DNA of 64,000 nt. It comes from Diphasiastrum complanatum. Taxonomy: Eukaryota > Streptophyta > Lycopodiopsida > Lycopodiales > Lycopodiaceae. The stretch covers positions 5,888,197 to 5,952,196 of the forward strand of contig CM055102.1 of NCBI GenBank assembly GCA_029204225.1, read 5' to 3'. Within the stretch, counting starts at the first letter, position 1. Each line of letters opens with the position of its first letter. Below the pieces are notes generated by a model. That model saw only the letters and a program-made list of their open reading frames with translations, searched no databases and was not told the origin of the DNA. The translations under genes were made by a program, and so were the position numbers. Positions 43,813 to 54,461 of this stretch are shown in pieces.

Positions 43813-45264
43813 ATGGCAACATCAAGTGGAGTCATGTTGGAAGCCAATGATAGGCTTACCTCAAGTAACTATTCATTGTGAAAGGTGAGGATGGAATCAC
43901 ATCTTGAGATGAATGATATTTTAGATATTGTTGTAGGTTTGGAGAAGAGGCCAGCAACACAACAAGATAAAATGAGGTATGATAAGAGGGCCAAAAGGGC
44001 TCTACACATGATCAAGATGAATGTTACCAATGAGCTTCTCAAGGAAGTTGGTAAGTGTACTTCATCAAGTGAGACTGGGGATTCATTGAAGAAGCTTTAT
44101 GAATCCAAGTCTACTTCTAGATTGTTGACTCTAAGAAGGAAAATCTTTTCTTCTTTTCAAAATAATGAAGAAAGTCCAAGTACTTTATTTTGAGGATGAA
44201 TGCATTGAATGATGAGTTGGCTTGCATTGATGAGAGCATTAAGGAAGGAGAGCTTTTTCAGGTTATTTGTAATGGATTGTAGGAATCTCATGCTAACATT
44301 GTTCAAAGTATTGATATTCAAAAGACTTTGCCAAGTTTGATGGACCTTCAAGAGATCTTGATCAATGAAGAATATAGGCTTCAAGCAAGAAGTGAATCTA
44401 CATTGACACTTCAAGAGGAGACTATGTTCACAAATGGCAAATTTAAGGGCAAAAGCAAAAGTAAGTGGTCTAAAGGGCAAGATCAAGTGGATGCTTCTTC
44501 AATTGGCAAAAAGAAGGATAGATCAAAGCACAAGTGCTTATATTGTGACATCAAAGGACAGTTTGCAAGTGAGTGCTACAAGAAGAAGAGAGATCAAGAA
44601 AACAAGCAAGGTAATCTTACTCTTGATGAGGATGGTTTGGATCTTCAAGATGCAAATGATGATGCTTTTGTGATTTCTTCATGTATGTTTGTTGATGGAG
44701 ATCTAGATCCTTGGTGGATTGATGGTGGAGCAAGTTCACACATGACTTTTTACAAAGAGCACTTCAATTCTTTGTTGGCATATGGAGATGACAAGAGGGT
44801 GATCTACACGGCCAATGATGGTGAGTGTGCAATCAAAGGGATTGGCACAATTCCTATTTCTCTCTCTACAAATAGGAATGTTCATTTGGAGGATGTCTTG
44901 TTTATTCCATCTATTAGCAAAAATTTGCTTAGTGTGAGAGTCAATTGCTAAGTAAAGTCCTCAAGGTTGAGTTTGATGGAGATGCTTGTATGATAAAAAA
45001 GAAGGATGTCTTGATTGGAAAAGGTAAAAGGCAAGGGAATTGTTCAAACTAGATGCTTGTGTTGTTGCTAACCAAATTGGATGTGTTGCAAGAGAGCAAA
45101 TACCTATTTAAGAGGTTTGGCATAAAAGGATGAGACACCTCAACTTCAAGTCATTGGAGGTAATGGTAAGAAAGATGGTTGTGATAGGTCTTCCAAGTTT
45201 TTTTAAGTGGCATCAATCATGTTTGTGAGTCTTGTGCTTTTTCTAAGTCACATAGGCCACCTTA
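43813..45264 (+). pseudogene. gag-pol: A2 gag, protease and start of pre-integrase
   Basis: ATG 43813 (MATSSGVMLEANDRL), then SNYSL followed by TGA (43879-43881) where Trp is conserved. The frame resumes VRMESHLEMNDILDIV and KMNVTNELLKEVGKC. A one-base loss near 44190 shifts the rest to 44328-44951. The knuckle reads CLYCDIKGQFASEC, with the zinc-binding His replaced by Gln. The protease box reads WWIDGGASSHM instead of DSGAS. Homology goes on, disrupted, to EVWHKRMRHLNFKSLEVM and then stops at the B2 LTR. Several key residues are lost, so it is an old copy. Confidence 0.88.
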
Positions 45265-45268
45265 TGCT

Positions 45269-45551
45269 TGTCAATAATCAGATAAGCAACATCTAGCATT
45301 CACCATAAGCAATCACCAGAGAAGGCGGAAGAAAAACATGCACTCTCACTCAACACTCTATCACACTAAGTTGCATACTGAATGTAAAATGTACAAATAA
45401 ACCCTGAACCTTGATAGAGAGAGAAAACCTAGGAGTAAACTACTAGACTAGCCTATGGCTAGTTACAACTGGTAGTAGTTGTCAATAATAAAGTACATCA
45501 TGAATAGTAACTAAGAATTGTAACAATGAAGTCTATCATTGATTTCTAACA
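45269..45551 (-). repeat. B2 3' LTR and purine tract
   Basis: 283-base LTR, TGTCAATAAT...TTTCTAACA. The purine tract TCATTGAGGGATAG (minus) follows at 45552-45565. Confidence 0.8.
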
Positions 45552-45565
45552 CTATCCCTCAATGA

Positions 45566-46130
45566 TAAAATTACATTCTTCTATTCCTAGTAGAGTATAA
45601 AACTTTTCAAATTTACATCTACCTAATGACTTAGTAAAAATCTGTTACTTGATCGTCAGATTTATAAAACCAAGATCAATGGCTCCATCAAGGATTTTCT
45701 CTCATAAAATGATAATGTATTTCGATGTGCTTGGTTCGAGCATGTAAAACTAGATTTTTGGCAAGGTGAATGCAGCTTTGATTGTCGCAAGATATAGTAG
45801 TTGCATCCACCTGTGGTTAACCTAAATCCACAAGCAATCTTCATAACCATACAACATCTTGTGTAGCATTGTTGAGTGCTCGATATTCAACTTCCATCGA
45901 GGATAAGACTATATAGGTTGCTTTTTGCTACTCCATGAAACTGCAGTTGTACCATAACTGAATGTATGACCACTGGTAGATCTTCTGTCATCAATATGAC
46001 CTGCCCATCGACATTTGTATAATCTACCAGCACTTTAGGTTGATCATACGTCAAATCAAAATTCAATGTCCCTCTCCAATGTGCTTGACTAGGATCTTGC
46101 ATAAATTGACTAACAACACCAACAGCATAA
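45566..46130 (-). pseudogene. pol: B2 RNase H remnant
   Basis: The minus-strand reading shows HWRGTLNFDL, VLVDYTNVDGQ, then across breaks RALNNATQ-like and CDNQSCIHLAKN-like sequence followed by a KHIEIHYHF-like end. Several stops and frameshifts. Confidence 0.7.
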
Positions 46131-46148
46131 GTGTGTGTTTCAAATAAA

Positions 46149-47056
46149 TCAAACTACCCAAGCATCCACTTTCTCAGATTCATCATATGCAGTAAGCTTC
46201 GTGTTGACATCCATAGGTGTTCTCAAAGGCTTACAATCTTGCATATTGAACTTATAAATCAAATCTCGTGCATATTTGCTTTGTGTAAAAAAAAAAACAT
46301 CTTCCTTTTGTCGTACTTCAATGCCAAGACAATAGTGCATCAATCCTAGATCGCTCATGTCAAAAGCATTGGAAAGATCTGATTTGATTTCATCAATTAA
46401 GCTCTCATTACTTCCTATAATAATCAAATCATCCACGTACAACATAATGAATACTTTATCTGAATCTTGTCTTAGAATGTAAAAATTAGAATCAGTATCA
46501 CTCTTTACCATTCCCCTTCACTTGAAGTGTTCATCAATGCAAGAGTACCACGCCCGTGGTGCTTGCTTCAATCCATAAATAGCCTTGTTGATCTTACAAA
46601 CAAGATGCTCTCTCCCTGGCTCAACAAATCCTTGAGGTTGTACTAAGTACACCTCTCCAGTACCCCATTAAGAAAAGTAGGTTTAATGTCCATTTGCTGG
46701 ATCTTCCAACCATAGAAAGTAGAAATAGCAATGACAGAACATATAGTTACCATCTTAGCTATGGGTGCGAAGGTTTTTTCAAAATCAATACCTTCATGTT
46801 GCTCAAATCCTCTCACAACCAACCATGCTTTGTACTTGTTGAGTTGCCCATCAGCTCCATATTTGATCTTGTATATCCATTTGCAAGTGATAGGTGTCTT
46901 ACCATCAGGTAGCTCAACCAAGTTCCATGTCCTATTTTTTGATATAGCTTCAATTTCTGTTTCCATAGCTTCACGCCACTCCTCGTGCTCCTTTGCTTTA
47001 TCAAAAGTTTTTGGTTCTTGAGCCTTGAGCACAAAACCCATTAGGGCTAGATTCAT
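46149..47056 (-). pseudogene. pol: B2 reverse transcriptase, nearly complete
   Basis: 47056-46643 encodes VLKAQEPKTFDKAKEHEEW, AISKNRTWNLVELPDGK, CKWIYKIKYGADGQLNKYK, GIDFEKTFAPIAKM and QQMDIKPTFLNGVLE. After a frameshift (near 46640) and a stop near 46510, 46511-46149 continues with IMLYVDDLIIIGSNES, MSDLGLMHYCLGIEV and YARDLIYKFNMQDCKPL. The YVDD catalytic box is intact. It is one of the best-preserved RT domains in the window. Confidence 0.9.
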
Positions 47057-47089
47057 CTGTAATTTTGTAGGAGGTTTTCACAAACATCT

Positions 47090-47590
47090 AATGTGAATCA
47101 CTCAAACTATTCAATGTCAATTGCACAATCTCACGGTCCTGAACTCGCTCTCCAACGATGACTAATTGTTCATGGATCTCCTTTACCTTCAATAGGTGAT
47201 CGACAATGGTTGCACCATCATCCATTCATAATGTGTGCAGCTTCGTCTTCAAGAATAGCACTCGAGATGTGTTTGTGGTCTCAAACAATGTCTTCAATGT
47301 ATCACATGCTTCTTTTTGTCCTTCTGAATCCAAAATGTAGGGAATAATTGCATCTCTAACTGAAAGTTGATGACATTTTGTGTTTTTCGTTTTCTCTTGT
47401 CAAATGCTCGCTGATCTTCTTCAATCACAAGCCTTGTCTCTTCACCTATCACGATCTCCCATAGCTCATTTTCATCAAAATGTTTTTTCGTTTGAATTTC
47501 CAAACTGCATAGTTGTCGGCTCCTTCCAATTTGCTTGACTCATTGAGGACGCTCTCGCTTAGAGTTTTCATTACTGGATAGATGAGTCCA
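47090..47590 (-). pseudogene. gag: B2 gag fragment
   Basis: The minus-strand reading gives SSKLEGADNYAVWKFKRKN, then EETRLVIEEDQRAFDKRKR, the DUF4219/UBN2-like gag start of copia elements, with frame changes. It is fused by deletion directly to the linker before reverse transcriptase. Confidence 0.65.
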
Positions 47591-47976
47591 AATTGCAGAA
47601 AAATGGCTCAGTTTGAGCACACAACTTGTCTCCAAATTGTACACCTAATATCGGTCCAGCACGCGGTTGTACTACCTCTCGGGACCTTCTTGGGCTTGTG
47701 TCCATTGATCCGATATTGGTACGGATATGCAATATCGGTTCGGTGCGCGGGTGTACAACTGCTCAGGAATTCCTTTAGCTCACGCACGTTGATCCAATAT
47801 CAGTACGGATCAAGATGAAAAGTAGAGGGAATATAAGAATGTGAAAAGTATGAAGCCTCATAAACTCTGAATGGCAACACTAGACATTGTCTAGTGTGAT
47901 CTGCAGTCCTCAAATAGACAAATGAGATATTTATTGGCAAACCTCTCTCACAAATGGCACTTTTCACAAAAGATAA
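47591..47976 (-). other. B2 leader or unassigned, with a degenerate duplication
   Basis: The segment AATATCGGTCCAGCACGCGG, followed by TTGTAC, recurs as AATATCGGTTCGGTGCGCGG followed by GTGTAC about 80 bases on, with further CCGATATTGGTACGGAT and CCAATATCAGTACGGAT. Origin unclear. Confidence 0.5.
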
Positions 47977-48079
47977 GAAGTATTAAGATCAGTATATGAA
48001 TTTGGATCATCATTGATATGAAATCTTTCACATCTACTATTATAAATCTTGATGCTATTCAATGATGAAATCTTCATGC

Positions 48080-48170
48080 TCTGATACCACTGATGGAATC
48101 TTTGTGGTCTGATACCACTGATGTGATCCGCTAGACCAGGAGGCGCTCTGATACCACTGATGTGAATCAG
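48080..48170 (-). repeat. Three copies of a tRNA-iMet primer-binding-site motif
   Basis: CTGATACCACTGATG occurs three times (about 48092, 48109 and 48153) within 75 bases, two of them preceded by GCT, i.e. GCTCTGATACCA. The reverse complement contains TGGTATCAGAGC. One copy would be the primer-binding site of a minus-strand copia. The extra copies are not explained. Confidence 0.75.
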
Positions 48171-48970
48171 ACAATTCTGGCTCAGACGACGATTCCAATG
48201 TATAGCTCAAATGGAGCCAATCTATCGGACAAAGCTATTGTCTTAAACCACGATCAGTCATCCACCGAACAGCAGATAGCTACTACTAATCTGACAATGA
48301 ATTTATGAATAGCAGATAATGTCTAGTGACAGCAAAAATATATCTACTGATAAATTGAACAAGCATCACACCATTCAAAGATTGCACATTGAGCAGAAAA
48401 CTATAACTCGTTTGTACTATCCAAAATCGAGTATACAAACAATGAATTTCTTTTGAGCATTGTCTGTTTCCTAGATCAGCACGTCAGCGTAAGAGAGGTG
48501 TTCTCTCTAGCGAATGAATGAGCTACTGCTAGAACTATCTTACTTTCTTGATACGCACCTCTTTGAGTGTTGCGTTCAGGTCTCTCGTTGTCATCTATGC
48601 ATGTCTATCCAATACATATATCATACTGGATTTGATCACAAGATTTGATTAGCTAAGTTTAACTACGTCTTTGTTAACGTTGTATGGCATGGATCGTGAT
48701 AGTTTGAAAAACTTCACGCCCGAGTAGCTGAGGTCCAATAGTTCGTCATCCATGCCCGATAGCTCGTCTTGACCTTGGCTTGCATATGGATACCCCGAAG
48801 TGTCGGCCTGACCCGAAGTGTCGGCTTTCTGAGTATGTGACGAAAAAGCCAAAAATTTTGAAGGTCGATTAAAACAAAGTCTTGGGTCAAATTAGACCTA
48901 CTGTTGCATTTTTATCAATAGTGCAAAAAACGCGAACTGTGCAACAAACAACTCAAATATGCAGCAATCT
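48163..48970 (-). repeat. Probable LTR of copia C3
   Basis: Lies between the primer-site-like array and the end of the C3 RNase H, so it is the position of the C3 3' LTR in the minus sense. It starts TGATGTGAATCAGAC. The right edge is not determined. No second copy is available in the window to prove it. Confidence 0.4.
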
Positions 48971-49500
48971 AAGTAGAAACTTAATGTTGTTTCAGATCTC
49001 TCTTAAGGCGTGTATTTTCCTAATTCCCAAGCTGGCTCTCTGCCTTTTGAACATTGCCTTATCCAATGCCTTTGTAAAGATATCAGCTACTATGTGCTTC
49101 ATTGGTATGAAGACGATCTTCAGCTCGTCATTCTCAACCTAATTCCTAAGCAAGTGATACTTGATGGTGTTGTGTTTTGTTCTGGAATGAAACACTGGGT
49201 CTTTTGTTAGATGAATAGTGGATGTATTGTCCATATACAAGATCAACGGTTCATCGTTGCTCTGTCCTAGTCCACCTAGGAACTGTTTGAGCCATGTCAT
49301 CTCATTAGTCATCATGGTTGTAGCAACATATTCTGCCTCATAGGATGATTGGGCAGTTATTGTCTACTTGCAGCTGATCCAGATAACAACTGCATCAGTT
49401 GCTATGGTGCATCCTCCTGAGATGCTTTTACTATCATCTTTTAGGGACGCCTAGCTTGCATCACTGTGGATTCAATCTTGAATAGGCCATAGTCCTTTGT
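48971..49500 (-). pseudogene. pol: C3 RNase H fragment
   Basis: The minus-strand reading gives SYEAEYVATTMMTNEMTWLK, then YMDNTSTIHLTKDPVFHSRT and KHNTIKYHLLRN, followed after a stop by VADIFTKALDKAMFKRQR. This is a third copia family, distinct from A and B. It contains several stops and is truncated on the right before the A3 LTR. Confidence 0.82.
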
Positions 49501-49689
49501 GTTCTGCAAGTATTGTAGAAGTGAATGCCTCGATAAAATACTTGTCATTTGTATGAACTAGGGACATTGATGAGTCCAAAAAGAGAGCAATGCCTTTCGG
49601 GGCTTGACGATGGCAAGGTTTAGGTCTATCATAGGAAACGATTCTGATGGTAGCCAAGGAGGTGGTGTTCACACGCACTTGGTGCGTGG
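49501..49689 (-). other. C3 RT-RNase H linker remnant and hairpin
   Basis: Continuation of C3 into the region before RNase H, degraded. A short inverted repeat (TTCACACGCAC and GTGCGTGGTGTGAA, 49669-49696) spans the junction with the A3 LTR. Confidence 0.45.
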
Positions 49690-50966
49690 TGTGAAGAATT
49701 TCAGATCATTCAAGATCCAATCCATGTCCCTGATCTCTGGTTACAATAAGGAGCAAACCAACAATCCTGCCAATGTAGAAAAATCAGCATCTACATACAA
49801 AATGAGATGAAAACTTAAAGAGATACAATATCAAACATGAACCAAAATATAAAATATGGTTGATGTCCATACAATTACAGTACCCTACTGTATTTCACAT
49901 GTGTGGAACCAAAAATAGCAATAAATGATCATTCTACACATAGAATTGCAAGATAACATCATGAGAGAGAGTGCACCAATGAGTAGTAGAACCCAAAGAG
50001 AACCATGTATAATGATAAAATGAGAGAGAGCAGAGAGAAGATGTGTCTCTCCATGAGTTACAATCTTTTATAATAGGTCCAAATGTTGAATTCACACGTG
50101 TGAGACGTCCTACACATGTACTTTTGATCTCCTAAGCCCAATAATACCATAAAGATCAGACTAGCATTGATTGACAATAGGAAAGCTGATCATACAAGAA
50201 ATATTATTGTGTTACAAGCAAGATCTGTCAACAAAACATGAAACTAAGCACAATAAATGCCTCAACTTGGCTAGAGAGAGAAAATAAAAGTACAAACTCG
50301 AGTAGAGAGAGAGGGCACAAAGAGCTTAGTCTTTAAATTTGCATTACACACAAATTTCATCATCTTCTCAATGAGAGTACATCACATATATATAGATCCA
50401 TGGACTCTTCTCCTACTTTGAGTTGAATTGGAGTTATGAATCCACCTCTCAAGCTATCTAGACTTATTCAAGACACCTCACTATGTCTAATTGTGCCACC
50501 TAGTCTTTTCATGCATTAAATGTGGCATGCAAAGTACAAATGGCAATTCCTATGGTAGCTCGAGTTTCTACTTCTACCTACCTTGAATATTTTATTCTAA
50601 GATGGGTCTTTACTAAGCCAAAAGAGCTCAATTCATCTTTGGCATTTTTAGGACCCCTACTTACAACATTAGATAGATTTTTCCAATATTTTGACACCAA
50701 ACCCTATTTGCCCACTTGGCTTTCCCTCCAAAATGTAAACCCTACTATTTTTGGGTCTAGATTCAATGTACCCAAAGTTCAAATTTGAATCTCTCTCAAA
50801 CTCAACTACCAACTTTCCCACACTTTCAAAAAGTGTTTATTGAATGTATTTTAAACTAATATACCTTCAAAAAGTTTATCTCTAAGTCTAAAGTGAGTTT
50901 TGGCCTCATATTGACAATTTAACAAAATATGACTAAACTAGACTAAACTAGTTGAGATCTCTCACA
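49690..50966 (-). repeat. A3 3' LTR, interrupted by S2
   Basis: TGTGAAGAATTTCAGATC...ATCTCTCACA. Without the 613-base S2 and one target copy it is about 660 bases, matching C1 and A2. Confidence 0.88.
50084..50696 (+). repeat. S2: solo LTR inside the A3 LTR
   Basis: A 613-base insertion with ends TGTTGAATTC and ATTTTGACA and exact 5-bp target duplication ccaaa (50079-50083 and 50697-50701). Removing it restores the family A line GGTCCAAACCCTATTTGCCC. It has no coding sequence and contains TTCACACGTGTGAG at 50091-50104. Orientation is not proven. Confidence 0.88.
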
Positions 50967-50978
50967 CTCCCTCTTCAA
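50967..50978 (-). other. A3 polypurine tract
   Basis: TTGAAGAGGGAG (minus), identical to C1, beside the 3' LTR. Confidence 0.85.
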
Positions 50979-50995
50979 CTAGTTTTGGCATAGTT

Positions 50996-51950
50996 TTAGC
51001 CATACGACTTTGATCCAACTTTAGAATGATCTCCATCCTACGTATAGATCCCCTTTCTAAAGTTCTAAAGTATCTTTCATAATTGATATAGAGAATAGTG
51101 TCCAAATTGGATGCTTCACTATTTCTTACATCAATTTTACACATCAAGATATAACTAGAATATGAAGAACCAAATAGAATGTGAATGAAATGATTCCTCC
51201 ATGTTTCAAACTTTGAACTCTCTGAAAAATTATAGCAACCAAACCAGAAATGTGAATGATGACCATTTGCTTGCTTGTCTCCGCCAACTTTGTCCTTTCT
51301 TGATATGTCTCCACCATCTCCATCTTGCCACAAGATATCATCAAACCTTGAAAATTCATGAGTAGGTGAGTACATAAATGATACAGATCCAGCACCACAT
51401 GACTCCTTCAACCAAGTAGGTTGCACTAGTTCATCTTCAAGATCTACTTGACACAAGAAAATGACCATGAATTCACCAAAAATTGACAATCTCCAAGTAT
51501 TGGCACCAAGTAGCTCAACACTTGAGAATTAGACATGGATGAGTGATATAATGAACCTCCAATAGCTTCATTTCCATCAGCAAAACCATCCAAGAATGCT
51601 AGTACAACTCCAACAACAAGATATTGCAAGACAATGTAGCTAGTTTGTCCATATCTTGACAATTTGCACACATTCATATGAAATAGCTCAAACATGAGAT
51701 AGAACAAGTAAAGTAAACTTGAACAACACTTCATTGCTGCTCCTTTGACCTTACTTGAGTCTTCAATAAGCTGCAAAAACAGATCCAAAACATCTTTGCC
51801 AATTACCTCTCCTTTGATGCTCTTGACTAGTTCCAAATTGTCAACTTTCTTTTTGCCTTGTTGAAGCCCTTTGAGATCAACCTCTTGATCATCAAAGTCA
51901 TTGAACAAACTTTGTTTTCCATATCCATTACTTGATTTTCCAGCATGACA
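50996..51950 (-). CDS. Unidentified segment captured in A3
   Basis: Two long minus-strand frames cover it: 51980-51444 (about 168 codons beyond the gag junction, with VDNLELVKSIKGEVIGKDVL then DLFLQLIEDSS, and YGQTSYIVLQYLVVGVVLAF) and 51489-50962 (ANTWRLSIFGEFMVIF, LVQPTWLKESCGAGSVSF, FDDILWQDGDGGDISRKDK). They overlap by about 45 bases in different frames, as if one coding stretch had a frameshift there. Long open frames in AT-rich DNA suggest recent coding origin. I recognise no protein family, and it is not copia pol. It could be a transduced host gene fragment or a chance open region. Confidence 0.4.
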
Positions 51951-52507
51951 AAATGCCCTTTGATTCCACAATAAAAGCATTTCAACTTAGACTTATCTTT
52001 CTTTTTGCCAAAAGAGGGAGTCTCACCTTGATCTTGCCCATTAGACCACTTGCCTTTGCCTTTGAATTTGCCTTTGATGAACATAGCCTCCTCTTCATAA
52101 TGAGATGTCGATGTAGATCCACCTCCTCTTGATTGAAGCCTATAATCCTCATTCACCAAGATCTCTTGCAAATCCACAATACTTGGCAAAGTCTTTTGAA
52201 TAGCAAGCTTTGAACAAGATTAGCATGATAATCCAACAAGCCATTAAGTATAACTTGAACAAGTTCTACCAACTTCCTTGAGAAGCTCATTGGTAACGTT
52301 CATCTTAATCATGTGTAGAGTCTTCTTTGCTCTCTTGTCATACCTCACTTGATCTTCAGGTGTTTGAGGCCTCTCCTCCACACCTGCAACAACCTCCATC
52401 AACTCATTCATCTCCAATAAGGACTCCATCCTCACCTTCCAAGTAGAATAGTTGATTGAGGTAAGCCTATCATTGCTCTCCAACATATAGCCACCACTTG
52501 TAGCCAT
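51951..52507 (-). pseudogene. gag: A3 gag, internally deleted
   Basis: Starts at ATG 52507 (MATSGGYMLESNDRL), then SINYSTWKVRMESLLEMNEL and KMNVTNELLKEVG. A deletion with frameshift near 52267 then joins it to the later ELVQVILNGL segment. Frame 52189-51951 continues PSIVDLQEILVNEDYRLQ and a K/G-rich stretch to the knuckle CFYCGIKGHF, where the foreign sequence begins before the last Cys. The knuckle is therefore incomplete. Confidence 0.85.
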
Positions 52508-52825
52508 GTTGCAATGACCTGATCTTCTTCTTCCAACCTGTTCCAATGCACAAAGCACTCTCTTGAATGTCAACAAATGAACGCAAGAAGAAATCACAAA
52601 GATATGGAATCTCTCACATCTCTTCTAACACTTCTATCTAGAAAATCAACACATAGAATAGAAAATTTTTGATCAACCTATGATCTATCTTCAATTTAAT
52701 GATTCTTGTCACTTCCTAAGATTGAAACACACTCAAATGAAGTTCAGTAACCTCACAAACTAGAGATCCAATCAAAATTAAGGTTTTGACAAAATTACAA
52801 AAAATTGAAAATCTCAAATTCTACA
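52508..52825 (-). other. A3 leader
   Basis: Nucleotide similarity to the C1 and A2 leaders up to about 52825, then an abrupt jump into LTR-type sequence. The primer-binding site and LTR end are deleted. Confidence 0.7.
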
Positions 52826-52927
52826 CAAAGAAAATCATGTATAGTGATGAATTGAGAGAGAGAAGAGAGAAGATGTGTCTCTCCATGAGTTACATCCTTT
52901 TATAATAGGTCCAGACCCTATTTGGCC
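52826..52927 (-). repeat. A3 5' LTR fragment
   Basis: About 100 bases (GAGAAGATGTGTCTCTCCAT region, then ACATCCTTTTATAATAGGTC and CCTATTTGGCC) matching the middle of the family A LTR. It ends abruptly at unrelated DNA. Confidence 0.75.
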
Positions 52928-53442
52928 GGAATCAGTGGGCATGTAGTAGATCTAGGTGGGAAGAAGGGACGTCGCGTCGGTCAAAAAATTTGGGTGGTAT
53001 CAATCTCGTCGGAGGGGTTGAATGGCTAGTTGTCGGGGTTGGTGGAGGATGCCATGCTGGTAGGTGAGGTTTGGTAAGGTGACGAGTAGAAAAAGTGGAT
53101 TAAATGACATAAAAAGAGAAAAATGAGAAAATATTGGATATCGGGTGAATAAGGGTGGAACAAAGAGGAATGGTGGGTGGTAGAATGTGCTGAGGATTCT
53201 GTATATAAAGTTTGAGAGCGTTTGGATATAGTTGAAAAATTTGATAGAAAATCGGCAAGAGCTCCGCTAGATGAAGTGACAAATGACTTGAATTTTCTAC
53301 TTATATAGAGGAAAAATAGAGTGCATATTAGGAGAAGTGCACTTTCCACAATTCAGTTTCATACCAAATTTTGCAGGGACCTTCTTCACAATTTTCTAAG
53401 ACCCCAGAGAAATTGGCGTGATTTCAGAAGCTGTTTTGCTTG
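52928..53442. other. Unassigned, possibly Ty3 element 3' region
   Basis: Lies downstream, in the minus sense, of the Ty3 integrase scrap. The 107-codon minus frame (53026-53349) is hydrophobic and S/F/L-rich with no family, so it is not called. Confidence 0.35.
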
Positions 53443-53661
53443 TCATGCAAGAGTTCTGAAGGTCATGCGAGAGTTGTTCACGGCTCCATGGCTGAAGATT
53501 TCCTTAATGCAATACAGGCCTTCACTTGTGAACCTCAATTTTTTCTTGATTGTCTTGGTCTTATACATTAGGACCACATCTCCGACATGAAGATCTTTCT
53601 TGTGTAACCGACGATCATGCCATGCCTTGCGATGTGCTTTCTCCGCTGCCAATGCATGCAC
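53443..53661 (-). pseudogene. pol: Ty3/gypsy integrase C-terminal fragment
   Basis: The minus-strand frame reads HALAAEKAHRKAWHDRRLHK, then DLHVGDVVLMYKTKTIKKKL and FTSEGLYCIKEIFSHGAV. This is the C-terminal integrase pattern of Ty3 elements, with the GPY/F-type box (here EGLYCIKE). It is the only Ty3 pol sequence in the window. Only about 70 residues remain, so its relation to the gag-only elements cannot be judged. Confidence 0.8.
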
Positions 53662-53754
53662 AACTAGTAGACATGTTTCACAAAGTTTGTGTAGAGCTTC
53701 ATGGCATAGTTATAGAGATTTGGACTCATCAAGATGTTGTGTGGTGGTGGAAAC

Positions 53755-54408
53755 TGTTACATACCTATGTAACTAGCAAAACTTCAGACCCCTATTGGTC
53801 CATTTGTTGGGGGCTAAATGGCAAGTTACCCTTGTATAAGAATCACCTTTAGGATTAAGGGTATGTGCCTTTGGATAAGGGCAGACAAGTGACTATACCT
53901 TGGTCGGAGTTATGGATTCATGTGACCCTTGGATAAGGATACCCTTAGGATTAAGGATAGGTGTCTTAGATTAAGGTACTAGTGTCATTGGTTAAGGGCA
54001 GGTAGGTGTCTATGCCTTGGATGGAGGTATGGAACCTAGAGAGGTGTCAGAAAGTCATTGGATGACTATTTTTCTAAACCTTGGGCCTCAACCTTGAACC
54101 ATATCACTTTAATGGTCTAGGACCAAAGTATACATGCACAACTTGGGCATTGAGACCTAGTAGGAGGGTGCACTTCCAATGGCTCCAATGAGTTCCCAAC
54201 TCCCACAAGAAAGGCATTAAAAGAGTCATAGGTTATGGAAAGAGTCTCTTGACTTTCCATAAGCCTATGGAGGTTCTTGAAGGTCCTTTAACTCCCCTAG
54301 GCTTCTCTCTCTCTCATTGGATGGGCATGGAACTCCATAGTGCACTGGAGGGGTCCATGGGCCATCTATATGAGGGTAGTAGGGCTCCCATTGGGGGAGA
54401 GAGAGAGA

Positions 54409-54461
<53 letters not shown>

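Larger units (their letters stand above)
45269..47590 (-). mobile_element. B2: deleted Ty1/copia (family B), minus strand
   Basis: 3' LTR (45269-45551), purine tract, RNase H, reverse transcriptase and then gag. Protease and integrase are missing between 47056 and 47090. No 5' LTR was recognised. It is the closest relative in the window of B1 (28493-36876), and together they show different internal deletions of the same family. Confidence 0.8.
42571..48031 (+). mobile_element. A2: family A copia, 5' half plus LTR tip, joined to B2
   Basis: 5' LTR 42571-43213, primer-binding site, leader, gag and protease up to the pre-integrase region (about 45264), then copia B2 sequence, then only about 55 bases of family A LTR end (47977-48031, ending ATCTTTCACA). 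Flanks ACTAC (42566-42570) and TCTAC (48032-48036) are a possible one-mismatch target duplication. It was either hit by B2 and then deleted, or recombined. Confidence 0.75.
49690..52927 (-). mobile_element. A3: family A copia with foreign sequence replacing pol
   Basis: Minus-strand element. 3' LTR 49690-50966 (holding solo LTR S2), intact purine tract TTGAAGAGGGAG (50967-50978), the last codons of pol (MPKLVEEGV), then about 0.95 kb unrelated to copia (about 50996-51950), then gag, leader, and only a 102-base piece of the 5' LTR (about 52826-52927). Protease, integrase, reverse transcriptase and most of RNase H are absent. The foreign segment lies exactly between the gag zinc knuckle and the pol C-terminus, as expected for capture during reverse transcription or by internal recombination. 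Confidence 0.8.

Noticed and set aside
53026-53349. 107-codon frame with hydrophobic stretches
   Set aside because: S/F/L-rich with no motif, next to Ty3 debris; insufficient evidence for a gene.
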